From CAWHJN01 sp963829705 (GTDB lineage Bacteria; Bacteroidota; Rhodothermia; Rhodothermales; BA12), in NCBI GenBank assembly GCA_963829705.1, contig CAWHJN010000005.1:1426001-1490000 (forward strand): a DNA stretch of 64,000 bases, given 5' to 3'. The position numbers and the translations under genes were made by a program. This document shows, in pieces, positions 26,666-36,712 of this stretch. The first letter of the stretch is position 1. The number at the start of each line of letters is the position of its first letter. A model generated the notes under the pieces. That model saw only the letters and a program-made list of their open reading frames with translations, ran no database searches and was not told the origin of the DNA.

Positions 26666-27223
26666 ATGCCTCCCACCATTCGCGGCCTCGCCTACGTCCT
26701 CGGCGACTCGGTCGATACCGACCAGATCATCCCCGCGCAGCACCTCGTCTACAGCCTCACCGACCCCGAAGAGCGGACGCTCTACGGCAAGCACGCCCTC
26801 AGCGCCGTGCCCGAGGGCCAGCGCGGGCTACCTCAGGGCGATGTGCCGTTCATCGAGGGCGACGGCCACACGAGCCCGTACCGGGTGATCGTGGCGGGCG
26901 GCAACTTCGGGTGCGGGTCGAGCCGGGAGCACGCACCGTTTGCGCTGCGCGAGGCAGGCATCGAAGCCGTCGTGGCGTCGTCGTACGCCCGCATTTTCTA
27001 CCGCAATGCCGTCGATGGCGGCTTTCTCGTGCCGTTCGAGAGCCTGACGGATCTGCATGAGACGATCAAAACCGGCGACGAAGTCGAGATCGACACGCAC
27101 GCGGGCACCCTCACGCACCTCGCTACGGGCGAAACGCACCTGCTCCACCCCCTCGGCGACGTGGCCGATATCGTCGATGCAGGCGGGATTTTCGGCTACG
27201 CTCGGCAGCAGGGGATGATTTAG
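26666..27223 (+). CDS. leuD: 3-isopropylmalate dehydratase, small subunit (type 2)
   Basis: 185 residues. Swivelling domain of isopropylmalate isomerase. Opens RGLAYVLGDSVDTDQIIPAQHL, with VIVAGGNFGCGSSREHAPFAL, the substrate-binding loop, and VVASSYARIFYRNAVDGGFLVPFE. The matching large subunit leuC is 1.2 kb upstream, separated by the GH43-like gene, although leuC and leuD are adjacent in most genomes. The last residues include GDVADIVDAGGIFGYARQQGMI. Confidence 0.95.
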   Translation: MPPTIRGLAYVLGDSVDTDQIIPAQHLVYSLTDPEERTLYGKHALSAVPEGQRGLPQGDVPFIEGDGHTSPYRVIVAGGNFGCGSSREHAPFALREAGIEAVVASSYARIFYRNAVDGGFLVPFESLTDLHETIKTGDEVEIDTHAGTLTHLATGETHLLHPLGDVADIVDAGGIFGYARQQGMI

Positions 27224-27371
27224 CGCGGTTGGTTGACCGCTCGGCTTCGCCTCGCTCGTATTTCGCGCGCGCCGCTCCCTTGTGGTTATGGGTCGTGAAT
27301 GAAGAAGGGTCACCGACCACGACCGCTTACTGACAGGAAGCACAACACGCGCGTCCACCAACTCCCAACGC

Positions 27372-28322
27372 ATGCCCCCTTCCCTCGCCCTCGTCACCGC
27401 ACCCGCGTCGCTGTCCAACCTCGGGCCCGGCTTCGACGCGCTCGGCCTGGCCGTCGAAGGGCTGGGCGACACCGTCGAGGTGTGGCGCGACGATGAACCC
27501 GGTGTGCGCGTGGTACCAAACGATTCCGGCGCTGCGTGGACGATGCCGGACGACCGCCAGAACACGGCGGTCGTCGCGGCCGAAAGCGTGCTCGATAAAG
27601 CCGATGTGCCGTTTGGCCTCAAACTGCGAATCCGCAAGGGGCTGACGCCCGGATCGGGACTGGGCTCGTCGGCAGCGAGTGCCGTCGCGGGCGCGTGGGC
27701 GGCGAATGTCGCGTGCGGCACGCCATTTTCCAAAGCGCAACTCGTGGACGCCGTGCTCGACGGCGAGGCCGTGGCCAGCGGTGCGCGGCACGGGGACAAC
27801 GTGCTGCCGTCGCTCTTTGGCGGGGCCGTGCTCGTCGCGCCGGGCGATCCGACGCGCTACCGCCGCCTGAAGCTGGGCGCGGCGCTCCACATCGCGCTTC
27901 TCGTGCCGCAGGTCGAGGTGCTGACGAAAACCGCGCGGGCCATGCTGCCCCAGCGCGTGCCGCTACGCGGGGCCGTCGCCAACGCCGCCGAACTGGCCTT
28001 CCTGCTCGACGCCCTCGCGCACGGCGACGTCGAGAGCGCCGGGCAGTCGATCATGCGTGATACGCTCGTCGAGCCCATCCGCGCCACGCTTGTGCCGTGC
28101 TACCCGGACGTCCGCGCCGCCGCGCTCGAAGCGGGCGCGTACGGCTGCGCCCTCAGCGGCTCCGGCCCCACGCTGTTCGCTCTCTGCGCCAGCCCTGCCG
28201 CCGCCGAAAAAGTGGCGCGTGCGATGAAGCAGGCCAGCGAAAGCACCGGTATCGCCGCGCTCGCCCACGCCGTCGAAGCGTGTAGCCAGGGCGCGACGAC
28301 GCTGGCCGAAACGCTGGTGTGA
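27372..28322 (+). CDS. thrB: Homoserine kinase
   Basis: 316 residues. GHMP-superfamily kinase that phosphorylates homoserine in threonine synthesis. Opens VTAPASLSNLGPGFDALGLAV; the ATP loop is LTPGSGLGSSAASAVAGAWAAN; DNVLPSLFGGAVLV follows, and the C-terminal GHMP_C region has GAYGCALSGSGPTLFALC. It precedes thrC, so the cluster supplies threonine (precursor of isoleucine) next to the isoleucine/valine/leucine genes. No homoserine dehydrogenase or threonine deaminase gene is in the window. The preceding 148-base gap holds only a GCGGT/ACCGC hairpin and a low-complexity GTTGGTTG tract. Confidence 0.95.
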   Translation: MPPSLALVTAPASLSNLGPGFDALGLAVEGLGDTVEVWRDDEPGVRVVPNDSGAAWTMPDDRQNTAVVAAESVLDKADVPFGLKLRIRKGLTPGSGLGSSAASAVAGAWAANVACGTPFSKAQLVDAVLDGEAVASGARHGDNVLPSLFGGAVLVAPGDPTRYRRLKLGAALHIALLVPQVEVLTKTARAMLPQRVPLRGAVANAAELAFLLDALAHGDVESAGQSIMRDTLVEPIRATLVPCYPDVRAAALEAGAYGCALSGSGPTLFALCASPAAAEKVARAMKQASESTGIAALAHAVEACSQGATTLAETLV

Positions 28323-28384
28323 AGGTGGGAACGCGGAGGTCGGAAGGCAGAACAGAATGGTTCATCTCCCAACGTTTTTGAGTC

Positions 28385-28491
28385 CGTCACCCTGGGCGAG
28401 CGAAGCGAGCCGAAGGGTCTGTTGCCACCCGCGCCCGGCCACGCCACCGGGCCGAGATGCTTCGAGTCGCTGCGCTCCCCCAGCATGACGG
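28385..28491. repeat. Long imperfect inverted repeat, possible MITE-like element
   Basis: The left arm begins CCGTCACCCTGGGCGAGCGA, the right arm (reverse complement) begins CCGTCATGCTGGGGGAGCGC, and similarity continues for about 38 bases with roughly two thirds matching. The pair encloses about 30 bases and fills the thrB-thrC gap. It is unlike the GTAGGG family and has no gene. Confidence 0.55.
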
Positions 28492-28578
28492 TCGGGGAGG
28501 GCGGGGGCGCGCTTCCGTCTTTCGCCCGTTCGAAACGCCCGCATCTTCCATTTCTCCGTCCCCATTGCCCAGTCACCC

Positions 28579-29841
28579 GTGACCTACACCAGCACCCGGG
28601 GCCATGCCCCAGCCGTGCCGCTGCGCACCGCACTCCTCGACGGCCTCGCTCCCGACGGGGGCCTGTACGTGCCGGACGCGATCCCGCCGCTGCCCGAGGG
28701 CTGGCGCGAGGCCGACACGTTCGCCGAACTCGCCGCGAACGCGCTCGCGCCGTGGTTGGAGGGCGAAGTGCCCGGCTGGGAAACCGCCGTCCGCGACGCG
28801 CTCGATTTCCCCGTCCCGCTGGTCGATCTGGGCGGCGATCTCTTCGTGCTCGAACTCTTCCACGGCCCCACACTCTCGTTCAAAGACTTCGGCGCGCGGA
28901 CGATGGCGCGGCTGATGGATCGCCTCCGCCCCGACGCCGCCCCGCTGACGATCCTCGTGGCCACGAGCGGCGACACGGGTAGCGCCGTCGCCGACGGGTT
29001 TTCCGGGCTGCCGGGCATCCGCGTGGTGCTGCTCTTTCCCGCTGGAGGGGTGAGCGAGGTGCAGGAGCGCCAACTCGTCGCGACGCGCCCCGGCGTGACG
29101 GCCCTCCGCGTCGAGGGGACGTTCGACAGTTGCCAGCGGCTCGTCAAGAGTGCGTTCGCGGACGACGAACTGAACGGAATCGCGCTGTCGTCGGCCAATT
29201 CCATCAACATCGGGCGGCTCTTGCCGCAGATGCTCTTTTACGTCGAGGCCGTGCGGCAGGGCGGGTTCGAAAACGTCGTCTTCGCCACGCCGTCCGGCAA
29301 CCTCGGCAACCTGACGGGGGGCGTGCTCGCCTGGAAAGCCGGGCTGCCGGTGGAAAAATTCGTCGCCGCGCACAACGCCAACCGCTTCTTCCCCGATACC
29401 CTCGCGGGCCGCGACGCCGAGATGGGCGTGTCCGTCCGCACGCTCTCGAACGCGATGGACGTGGGCGCGCCGAGCAACTACGAGCGGCTGCAGCACCTGC
29501 TGGGCGCGGAGATGACACGGAAAATCTGGGGCACGAGCGTCAGCGACGAGGCCACGCTGGCGGCGATGCGGCGCGTGTACGAGACCACCGGCTACGTCGC
29601 CTGCCCTCACACCGCCGTCGGGCTCGAAGGCGCGCGGCGCTACCGCGAGGCCACCGGCGACGCCACGCCGCTCGTCGTGCTGGCGACGGCGCACCCCGCC
29701 AAATTTCCGGACGTGGTGGAACGCGCGCTCGGCCACGCGCCCGACGAGCCGGAAACGCTGGCCGCCCTCCGGCGTGTAGCCCCGCGCTTCGCAACCATCC
29801 CCGCCACGCCCGCCGCCCTCCGTGCCGTCCTCCTCGCCTGA
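28579..29841 (+). CDS. thrC: Threonine synthase
   Basis: 420 residues. PLP enzyme converting phosphohomoserine to threonine. Lys102 in LFHGPTLSFKDFGARTMARL carries PLP; phosphate contacts come from VATSGDTGSAVADGF; SSANSINIGRLLPQMLFYVEAV and FATPSGNLGNLTGGVLAWKAG follow, typical of the short bacterial/yeast-like type. The start is a GTG at 28579 opening TYTSTRGHAPAVP. It follows thrB after an inverted-repeat element and overlaps the next gene by 20 bases. Confidence 0.95.
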   Translation: MTYTSTRGHAPAVPLRTALLDGLAPDGGLYVPDAIPPLPEGWREADTFAELAANALAPWLEGEVPGWETAVRDALDFPVPLVDLGGDLFVLELFHGPTLSFKDFGARTMARLMDRLRPDAAPLTILVATSGDTGSAVADGFSGLPGIRVVLLFPAGGVSEVQERQLVATRPGVTALRVEGTFDSCQRLVKSAFADDELNGIALSSANSINIGRLLPQMLFYVEAVRQGGFENVVFATPSGNLGNLTGGVLAWKAGLPVEKFVAAHNANRFFPDTLAGRDAEMGVSVRTLSNAMDVGAPSNYERLQHLLGAEMTRKIWGTSVSDEATLAAMRRVYETTGYVACPHTAVGLEGARRYREATGDATPLVVLATAHPAKFPDVVERALGHAPDEPETLAALRRVAPRFATIPATPAALRAVLLA

Positions 29842-30577
29842 GCTGCCGCCGCCCGGTGCGCTGCCCGCCACGCTCGTCCGCCCCCAGCAACTCGATCTCC
29901 ACTTCGAGGGCTTTTCGGAAAACGCCTTCGCCACGCTCGAAAGTCTCCGCGAGCACCCCCATGTCGAGCAGTACCGGAAGGTGAAGGCCGAGATCGACCG
30001 GCACGTTACCGGCTCGTTCAAGCGCTACCGCGACGATCTCGCGCTCAACTGGGTGATCCCCAACGCGCTGCCGTTCGAGACGGAGAAAAACGTCTTCAGC
30101 CGCATCCTCAAGAACGATTTCGGAGCGGGCGGCTCGCACCACCACCTGTGGATGTCGTTTTACCGGGTGGGCAGCAAACGTCTCCTCGACCCGCAACTCT
30201 CGCACTCTATCAGTCCGGACGGCTTCCGCGTGGGACTCTACGTGGGCGATTACGGGCAGACGTGGGTGCAAGCTCTCCGCGACAGCGCCCTCGCCGAGCC
30301 GGAGCGTTTTCGGGCGCTGATGGATGAGATACTGGCCGACGAGGCGTGGCAGGCGTTCGCGTACGTCGGTTCGAAAGGCGAGAAGAGGCCCATTACGGCG
30401 GACGCACTCGCCGACCTGAGTGCCTGGATGCCGCGTCTCAAAGGCTTCTGGGTGCGCCGTATTTTCGACCGCGCCGACGTACGCGCGTGGGGGCCGGATC
30501 TCGTCCGCCACAGCCTCGATGCGCTCGACCGCGTTTGGCCGCTCTACCGCTCTCTTTTCGACGCCCGTTCTGCATGA
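29822..30577 (+). CDS. Uncharacterised protein, possibly DUF2461-like
   Basis: 251 residues from a GTG that overlaps the end of thrC by 20 bases. No signal peptide or membrane segment. LDLHFEGFSENAFATLESL, FETEKNVFSRILKNDFGAGG-SHHHLWMSFYRVG, LSHSISPDGFRVGLYVGDYG and the C-terminal WMPRLKGFWVRRIFDR show an order reminiscent of DUF2461 (alpha segment, conserved aromatic/basic stretch, central beta GLYVGDY). The match is by general pattern only. It is coupled to rlmB downstream through an ATGA overlap. No function assigned. Confidence 0.65.
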   Translation: MPSSSPELPPPGALPATLVRPQQLDLHFEGFSENAFATLESLREHPHVEQYRKVKAEIDRHVTGSFKRYRDDLALNWVIPNALPFETEKNVFSRILKNDFGAGGSHHHLWMSFYRVGSKRLLDPQLSHSISPDGFRVGLYVGDYGQTWVQALRDSALAEPERFRALMDEILADEAWQAFAYVGSKGEKRPITADALADLSAWMPRLKGFWVRRIFDRADVRAWGPDLVRHSLDALDRVWPLYRSLFDARSA

Positions 30578-31365
30578 AACCCACCCGAGGCCGCCCTTCT
30601 TCGAACGCCGACGACGGCACGCTCCTCGTAGGCCGCAACCCCGTCCGCGAGGCGCTGGAGCGCGGCGATGCGCGCCTCGAAAAGGTGATGCTCCAGAAAG
30701 GGCTGCACGGCCTCGACGGACTCCGCAAGCTGGCGCAGGAGCAGGGCGTGCCCGTGCAGTTCGTGCCGCAGCAGAAGATCGAGCAGGTCGCGCGCGGGCT
30801 GACGCACCAGGGCGTCGTCGCGCCCATGGCCGCCGTGGCCTACGCCGACGTGGACGAGATGCTCGCCGGGATCGCGCCGACGTACGCCGCCGTGCAGAGC
30901 GCCAAGCCTGTCCTCGTGCTGCTCGACGGCATCAGCGACCCGCATAACCTCGGCGCGATCCTGCGGAGCGCCGTCGCCTCGGGCGCTGCGGGGGCCGTCG
31001 TGCCCGCGCAGGGCAGCGCGCCGCTGGGGGCCGTGGCCCTCAAAGCGAGCGCGGGCACGGCGCTGCGCCTGCCCGTGGCCCGCGTGAACGACCTCGCCGC
31101 GCTGTGCGAAGCCCTCAAAGAGCGCGGCTACTGGATCGTCGGCGCGGCGGGCGAGGGCGAGACGGTGTACACCGACTACGACTGGAACCGCGCCGTCGCG
31201 CTCGTCATCGGCAGCGAGGGCGATGGGTTGAGCGCCAAGATGCGCCGCGCCTGCGACGAACTCATCCACATCCCGATGCGCGGCCCCGCAGAATCGCTCA
31301 ACGCCTCCGTGGCGGCGGGCATTCTCTTGTTCGAGGCGGCGCGTGTGCGGGTGGGTGCCGCGTAG
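30574..31365 (+). CDS. rlmB: TrmH-family RNA 2'-O-methyltransferase, RlmB-like
   Basis: 263 residues. N-terminal substrate-binding domain (GTLLVGRNPVREALERGDARLEKVML), then the SPOUT knot: motif 1 VLLDGISDPHNLGAILRSA, motif 2 LVIGSEGDGLSAKMRRACDELIHIPM, motif 3 GPAESLNASVAAGILLFEA. RlmB methylates G2251 of 23S rRNA in E. coli; other TrmH-family targets are possible. Stop-start ATGA overlap with the preceding gene sets the start at 30574. Confidence 0.9.
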   Translation: MKPTRGRPSSNADDGTLLVGRNPVREALERGDARLEKVMLQKGLHGLDGLRKLAQEQGVPVQFVPQQKIEQVARGLTHQGVVAPMAAVAYADVDEMLAGIAPTYAAVQSAKPVLVLLDGISDPHNLGAILRSAVASGAAGAVVPAQGSAPLGAVALKASAGTALRLPVARVNDLAALCEALKERGYWIVGAAGEGETVYTDYDWNRAVALVIGSEGDGLSAKMRRACDELIHIPMRGPAESLNASVAAGILLFEAARVRVGAA

Positions 31366-31392
31366 ATTTGAGCGCGATTTGCTGAACTGCCC

Positions 31393-32051
31393 ATGCGTCC
31401 TCTGCTGCTGGTTGCCATACTATGCCTCTTTCCGCGCAGGCGCAGGCGGTGCCCGACACCGTCTGGTTCCGCAACGACACGCGGGCCATCGGGGTGATGA
31501 CCGTCGAGCGCGACCGCGACGGCGTGCCCTCCCGCGTCACTATTCCCGGCGGCGACACGTTCGCCCTCGACTTTCTCACCGGCTTTACGATGGGCGCGCG
31601 GCACCTGCGCGTGGTGCCGGTGATGATCAAGGGGAAAGGCGCGTACCGGGTGGTCGAGCGCGTACACGACGGGCCGCTCGGTCTGTACGCCGGGTGGGGC
31701 GAGCGACCGGCGCAGGCGGCGTTTTTCGAGACGCGGGCGGGCGAGGTGCTTCCGCTGACGTGGAGAAACCTGCGTCCGCACGCGCGCGGTGATGCACGCA
31801 GCCTCGGCTATGTGCAGCAGGCGCGGCGAGGCGACGCGGCGGGTCGCGTGCTGGTGCTGGCAGGCGGCCTCGCGCTGGCGGCAGGGATCGCCGACGTGGT
31901 GCTCACGTCCGCAGAGGCGCGGCAGACGACCGTGGGCACGCGGTCGGCGGTGCTGCTGGGAGGCGGCGGGCTGGCCGTTGGCGCGGGCATCGTGTGGCGT
32001 GCGCAGACCGGCCCGAGGCTGCGCGCGGCGGTGCAAGCCTACGGGCAGTGA
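31393..32051 (+). CDS. Exported hypothetical protein, frameshifted in its signal peptide
   Basis: About 219 residues if repaired. ATG 31393 reads MRPLLLVAILCLF, a signal peptide core, then loses frame; the next frame continues SAQAQAVPDTVWFRNDTRA. One missing base in the TTT run at 31429-31431 joins them into a perfect signal peptide with AQA cleavage. Without the repair, the frame can start at ATG 31422 but has no export signal. The mature part has two hydrophobic segments near the C-terminus (VLVLAGGLALAAGIADVVL, SAVLLGGGGLAVGAGIVW). No family recognised. It precedes the ABC ATPase by 88 bases. Confidence 0.65.
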
Positions 32052-32139
32052 ACACGCGGCCAAAAAACCGCTACGGCGGGCGGGGCGGGAATAGGATGCC
32101 CGTGGGCGCGTTGTCGGGATCGCCTTTATTGCTGCCACC

Positions 32140-32842
<703 letters not shown>

Positions 32843-32868
32843 TAGATTCGCTTCGCTGCTCGTTGGTC

Positions 32869-32914
32869 GGTTGGTTTGTTGCCTGCCTCGATGAAGAACC
32901 CGGCAAACCCAACC
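32869..32914. repeat. Inverted repeat in the ATPase-permease gap
   Basis: GGTTGGTTTGTTGCC (32869-32883) faces GGCAAACCCAACC (32902-32914), a near-complete stem with an 18-base loop 13 bases before the permease ATG. GGTTGG-rich tracts of this kind recur after leuD and near 57010. It may modulate read-through or translation of the permease. Confidence 0.4.
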
Positions 32915-32927
32915 ACCTAATTCACTC

Positions 32928-35441
32928 ATGCTCACCCGCGCCAGCGCTCGTTATCTGCTCCGGCACCCGTGGCTGCTCGGGCTGTCGCTCGTGGGCGTGG
33001 CGCTGGGTGTGGCCGTCGTCGTCGCCATCGACCTCGCCAATGTGAGCGCGACGCAGGCGTTTCGCGTCTCGACGGAGAGCGTCGCCGGGCGGGCGACGCA
33101 CCAGATCATCGGGGCGGCGGGAACGCTGGACGATGGCGTCTACGGAGCGCTGCGACGGGCCGGCGTGCGCGAGACGGCACCGGTCGTGGAGGGCTACGTG
33201 ACGGTGCGCGGGCGCGTGATGACGCTGCTCGGCGTCGATCCGCTCGCGGATGCGGCGTTTCGGTCGTTCACACCACCGGGCCTCGACCTCGGCGTGTTCA
33301 TGGCCACGCCCGGCACCGTCTTCCTCTCACCCGAAGCCGCCGCCCGGCTGGGCGTGGCCGTGGGCGACACGCTCGGCGCGCAGACGGACGGGCAGACGCG
33401 GGTGTTGCGCGTCGGCGGCGTGCTCGACAGCGGCGACGAGGGCACGTCGCGGGCGATGGAGAACCTGCTCGTCGCAGACCTCTCGACGGCGCAGGACGTG
33501 CTCGGCCTCGCGGGACGCCTCAGCCGCATCGACGTGATGCTGGGCGATGGAGAGGACGAAAAGCTGCGCGAGATCGAAGCCCTCCTGCCTGCAGGGGCGC
33601 GTGTCCAGAAACCGGCGGCGCGCACCGACGCGCTCGACAGCATGACGCGCGCGTTCCGCCTCAACCTCGCCGCGTTGAGTTTTCTGGCGCTCGTCGTCGG
33701 CGTCTTTCTCGTTTACAACACCACGACGTTCTCCGTCGTGCAGCGTCGTCCGCTCCTCGGACGGCTGCGGGCGCTGGGCGTGCAGCGGCGCGAGGTGTTC
33801 GCGCTCGTGCTCGGCGAGGCCGCCGTCGTGGGCGTCGTGGGCACGGCGATGGGGCTGCTGCTGGGCGTGGCGCTGGGGCGCGGGCTCGTCGGGCTCGTCT
33901 CGCAGACGATCAACGACCTGTACTTCACCGTCGCCGTGCAGGTGGATGCCGTGCCCGCGTGGACGCTCGTGAAGGGCGCGCTTCTCGGCATCGGCGCGAC
34001 GCTGCTGGCGGCCGTCCTGCCCGCCCGCGAGGCGGCGCAGACCGAGGTGACGACGGTGCTGCGGCGCTCGTCGTCGGAGACGAACCTCCGGAAGATGCTG
34101 CCGCGCCTGACGCTCGCGGGCGTCGGGTTGCTGGCGTTGAGCGTGGTGGTGCTGTTCATCCCCGACGGGTCGATTGCGCTGAGTTACGGCGCGCTGCTCG
34201 TCGGGCTCGTCGGCTTCGCGCTCGTCGTGCCGCTGGCCGTCGTGGGCTGGGCGCACCTCGTGCGGCCCGTCGTCGGCGCGCTCGCCGGGGCCGTCGGGCG
34301 GATGGGCGCGGGAAGCCTGCTGACGCACCTGAGCCGCGTGGGCGTGGCGGTGGCGGCGCTGACCGTCGCCGTGGCCGCGACGATTGGCGTGAGCGTGATG
34401 ATCGGCTCGTTCCGCGAAACCGTCGTGCTGTGGCTCGACGGCGCGTTGCAGGCCGACGTCTACGCCCAGCCGCCGAGCCTCGTCGCCCGGCGCGGCGAGG
34501 CGAGCCTGACGCCTGCCGTCGTGGCAGCGCTGCGGGCGACGCCCGGCGCGGCAGCCGTTTACACCGTGCGCAGCCTCGACGCCTCGTCGCAATTCGGGCC
34601 GACCCAGGTGCTCGCCATCGGCGGCGGACGCGCGCAGGAAGCCACGTTCACCCTCAAAACGGGCGATCCCGAAACCGTCTGGCCGCGTGTGCAGAAAGGC
34701 GAGGCCGGGCTCGTATCCGAACCCTTTGCGCTGCGTCACGGCGTGGCTGTGGGCGACACGATCCACCTCGATACCGACCGAGGCCCGCGCGATCTGCCCG
34801 TCGCGGGCGTCTACTACGATTACGGCTCCGACCTCGGCCTCGTGCTGATGCACCGCAGTTTGTACGAAACGTGGTTCGACGACCGGGGCGTTTCCGGTCT
34901 CGCCCTCGACGCCCTGCCCGGCGTCCCGCCCGACACGCTCGCCGAGCGTGCCCGGCGGCAGGTGGCGGGCCAGCAGAACGTCATCCTGCGCTCCAACCGA
35001 GGATTGCGCGACTACTCGATGGCGATCTTCGACCGGACGTTTACCATCACGAGTGTCCTCCGCGTGCTCGCCCTCCTCGTCGCCTTCGTGGGCGTGCTGA
35101 GTGCGCTGATGGCCCTCCAACTCGAACGCGCCCGCGAGATGGCGACGCTGCGCGCGCAGGGCCTGACAGGGCGCGAACTGTGGTCACTCGTCTCGATCCA
35201 GACGGGTTTGATGGGGCTGATCTCCGGCCTCTTGTCGATTCCGCTCGGGCTGGGATTGGCGACGGTGCTGGTCTATGTCGTCAACCGCCGCTCGTTCGGG
35301 TGGACGTTGCAGTTTGTCGTCTCGCCCGGCGTGCTCGTCGGCGCGGTGGGGCTGTCGCTGCTGGCCGCGCTGCTGGCCGGCCTCTACCCCGCGTGGAAGA
35401 TGGCGCGTGCGAACCCGTCGCAGGCGCTGCGCGAAGAGTGA
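32928..35441 (+). CDS. FtsX/MacB-family ABC permease
   Basis: 837 residues with an FtsX-like domain in each half. TM near residues 16-36 (LLGLSLVGVALGVAVVVAIDL) and a first MacB-type periplasmic domain (about 40-235). FtsX core 1: LAALSFLALVVGVFLVYNTTTFSV, LGEAAVVGVVGTAMGLLLGVALGRGLV, ALLGIGATLLAAVLPAREAA. There are central TMs around 400-445, a second periplasmic domain, and FtsX core 2: LRVLALLVAFVGVLSALMAL, TGLMGLISGLLSIPLGLGLATVLVYVV, GAVGLSLLAALLAGLYPAWKMARANP. Works with the ATPase just upstream; a lipocalin-like protein nearby may be its periplasmic partner. Substrate unknown. Confidence 0.92.
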   Translation: MLTRASARYLLRHPWLLGLSLVGVALGVAVVVAIDLANVSATQAFRVSTESVAGRATHQIIGAAGTLDDGVYGALRRAGVRETAPVVEGYVTVRGRVMTLLGVDPLADAAFRSFTPPGLDLGVFMATPGTVFLSPEAAARLGVAVGDTLGAQTDGQTRVLRVGGVLDSGDEGTSRAMENLLVADLSTAQDVLGLAGRLSRIDVMLGDGEDEKLREIEALLPAGARVQKPAARTDALDSMTRAFRLNLAALSFLALVVGVFLVYNTTTFSVVQRRPLLGRLRALGVQRREVFALVLGEAAVVGVVGTAMGLLLGVALGRGLVGLVSQTINDLYFTVAVQVDAVPAWTLVKGALLGIGATLLAAVLPAREAAQTEVTTVLRRSSSETNLRKMLPRLTLAGVGLLALSVVVLFIPDGSIALSYGALLVGLVGFALVVPLAVVGWAHLVRPVVGALAGAVGRMGAGSLLTHLSRVGVAVAALTVAVAATIGVSVMIGSFRETVVLWLDGALQADVYAQPPSLVARRGEASLTPAVVAALRATPGAAAVYTVRSLDASSQFGPTQVLAIGGGRAQEATFTLKTGDPETVWPRVQKGEAGLVSEPFALRHGVAVGDTIHLDTDRGPRDLPVAGVYYDYGSDLGLVLMHRSLYETWFDDRGVSGLALDALPGVPPDTLAERARRQVAGQQNVILRSNRGLRDYSMAIFDRTFTITSVLRVLALLVAFVGVLSALMALQLERAREMATLRAQGLTGRELWSLVSIQTGLMGLISGLLSIPLGLGLATVLVYVVNRRSFGWTLQFVVSPGVLVGAVGLSLLAALLAGLYPAWKMARANPSQALREE

Positions 35442-35447
35442 GCGCAC

Positions 35448-36554
35448 TCAGCGCACGAGCACGAGGGGGTGGGTGCGCGTCTGCGTGGACGTGGTGAGGC
35501 GGAGAAGGTAGACGCCTGCTGCCAGACCAGCGGGTGACCAGGGCGTGACGTGCTCGCCCGCGCCGAACGCTCGATGCGTCAGTGTCGCCATTCGGCGGCC
35601 GTGCAGGTCAAACACGTCGAGGCGCACGGCATCGGGCGTGGGGAGGGTGAAGCGCACCGGCACCGGCGTTCCCACGCGAGCGGGCTGTGGGCCATCCACG
35701 CCGAGCGAGAGGCCCATCCACGCATCGGAGGACTCGGCATCCGTGCGGGTGAACACGGCGGTGTACTGCATGTCCGTCACCTTCCCCGTGCGATCCAGGA
35801 ACACGAGTGCTCCGGCGGCGCTGGCGCTGAAAAAGGTAACGGTATAGGACGAGTCGCGGATTACGAACGATTGTCCGCCGGAGACGACCGTCGAGGTGGT
35901 CACGTATTTCGTGCGCACGCTGAGTACATCCGCTGTGCCGGACGGCAGTACCAGCGTGCCCCAGCCCTGCACCTGAGCCTGTTCCTCGACTTCCGTCGTG
36001 ACACCCGGCGTGGGCGTGCCTGTATCAAACGCCCAGCGAGTCGTCCACGTGGACTGCGACGTGAGCGGCAGCGGGTAGACCAGGCGCGTCGGGGTGTACG
36101 AGAAGCCGAACGTGGTATCGACACCGTTGCGGCGGGTGGTGCCCGACAGGCCCACGATCTCGAAGGCGGCGGGCGTGATCCGGTGGAGGGAGTACCAGGT
36201 GGAGTCGCCTCGCGTCGTGCGCTGCGTGTACTGCTGCGCGTGCGTGGCGCCGACAAATGGTGCGCCGCTGGCTCCCGGAACGGGCAGCGTGGCAGGTCCC
36301 ACCTCGTACGACAGCGATGGGTTGAACGTCAGCGCACTGAAGTCCCACGTCTGACCAGCCCCCGACAGGTCGGCCAGCGCCTGCATCTGCGCGAGCGCTG
36401 CGCCCGAGGTCAGCACGCGGTAATTGGTAATGCGTGCCGATGCCGTAAGCTGCGCCAACACGTCAGCCTGGGTGACGATGGGCTGTGCGTGCGCGGCAGC
36501 GGCGAGGCTGAGGGTGATCCACAGCAGAACAACCAGGAGGTTAGACCGACGCAT
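35448..36554 (-). CDS. Secreted protein with T9SS type A sorting domain
   Basis: 368 residues. Signal peptide MRRSNLLVVLLWITLSLAAAAHAQ, then a beta-rich mature region of no recognised family (GAGQTWDFSALTF, RNGVDTTFGFSYTPTRL, SVRTKYVTTSTVVSGGQSFVI). It ends with a Por-type C-terminal sorting domain (VPVRFTLPTPDAVRLDVFDLHGRRMATLTHRAFGAGEH ... AGVYLLRLTTS). It should be exported across the inner membrane and then through the type IX system to the surface. Transcribed towards the permease gene and ending six bases from its stop; the gene interrupts an otherwise same-strand ABC/lipocalin cluster. Start set by the signal peptide. Confidence 0.82.
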   Translation of the reverse strand: MRRSNLLVVLLWITLSLAAAAHAQPIVTQADVLAQLTASARITNYRVLTSGAALAQMQALADLSGAGQTWDFSALTFNPSLSYEVGPATLPVPGASGAPFVGATHAQQYTQRTTRGDSTWYSLHRITPAAFEIVGLSGTTRRNGVDTTFGFSYTPTRLVYPLPLTSQSTWTTRWAFDTGTPTPGVTTEVEEQAQVQGWGTLVLPSGTADVLSVRTKYVTTSTVVSGGQSFVIRDSSYTVTFFSASAAGALVFLDRTGKVTDMQYTAVFTRTDAESSDAWMGLSLGVDGPQPARVGTPVPVRFTLPTPDAVRLDVFDLHGRRMATLTHRAFGAGEHVTPWSPAGLAAGVYLLRLTTSTQTRTHPLVLVR

Positions 36555-36712
36555 GAGGCGGGGTGTAATGGTTATACCATTTAAATGTAGTGGTGCGCGT
36601 TGGCCCCGCGCAACGGAGGGCCGTGCCAGGATGCAGCCGGTATTCGATTTCGGACGGAGCAGCATCTACCTCTACACATGGGCGTTGTCGGGGTGCTGAT
36701 CCGAAAAACCCC

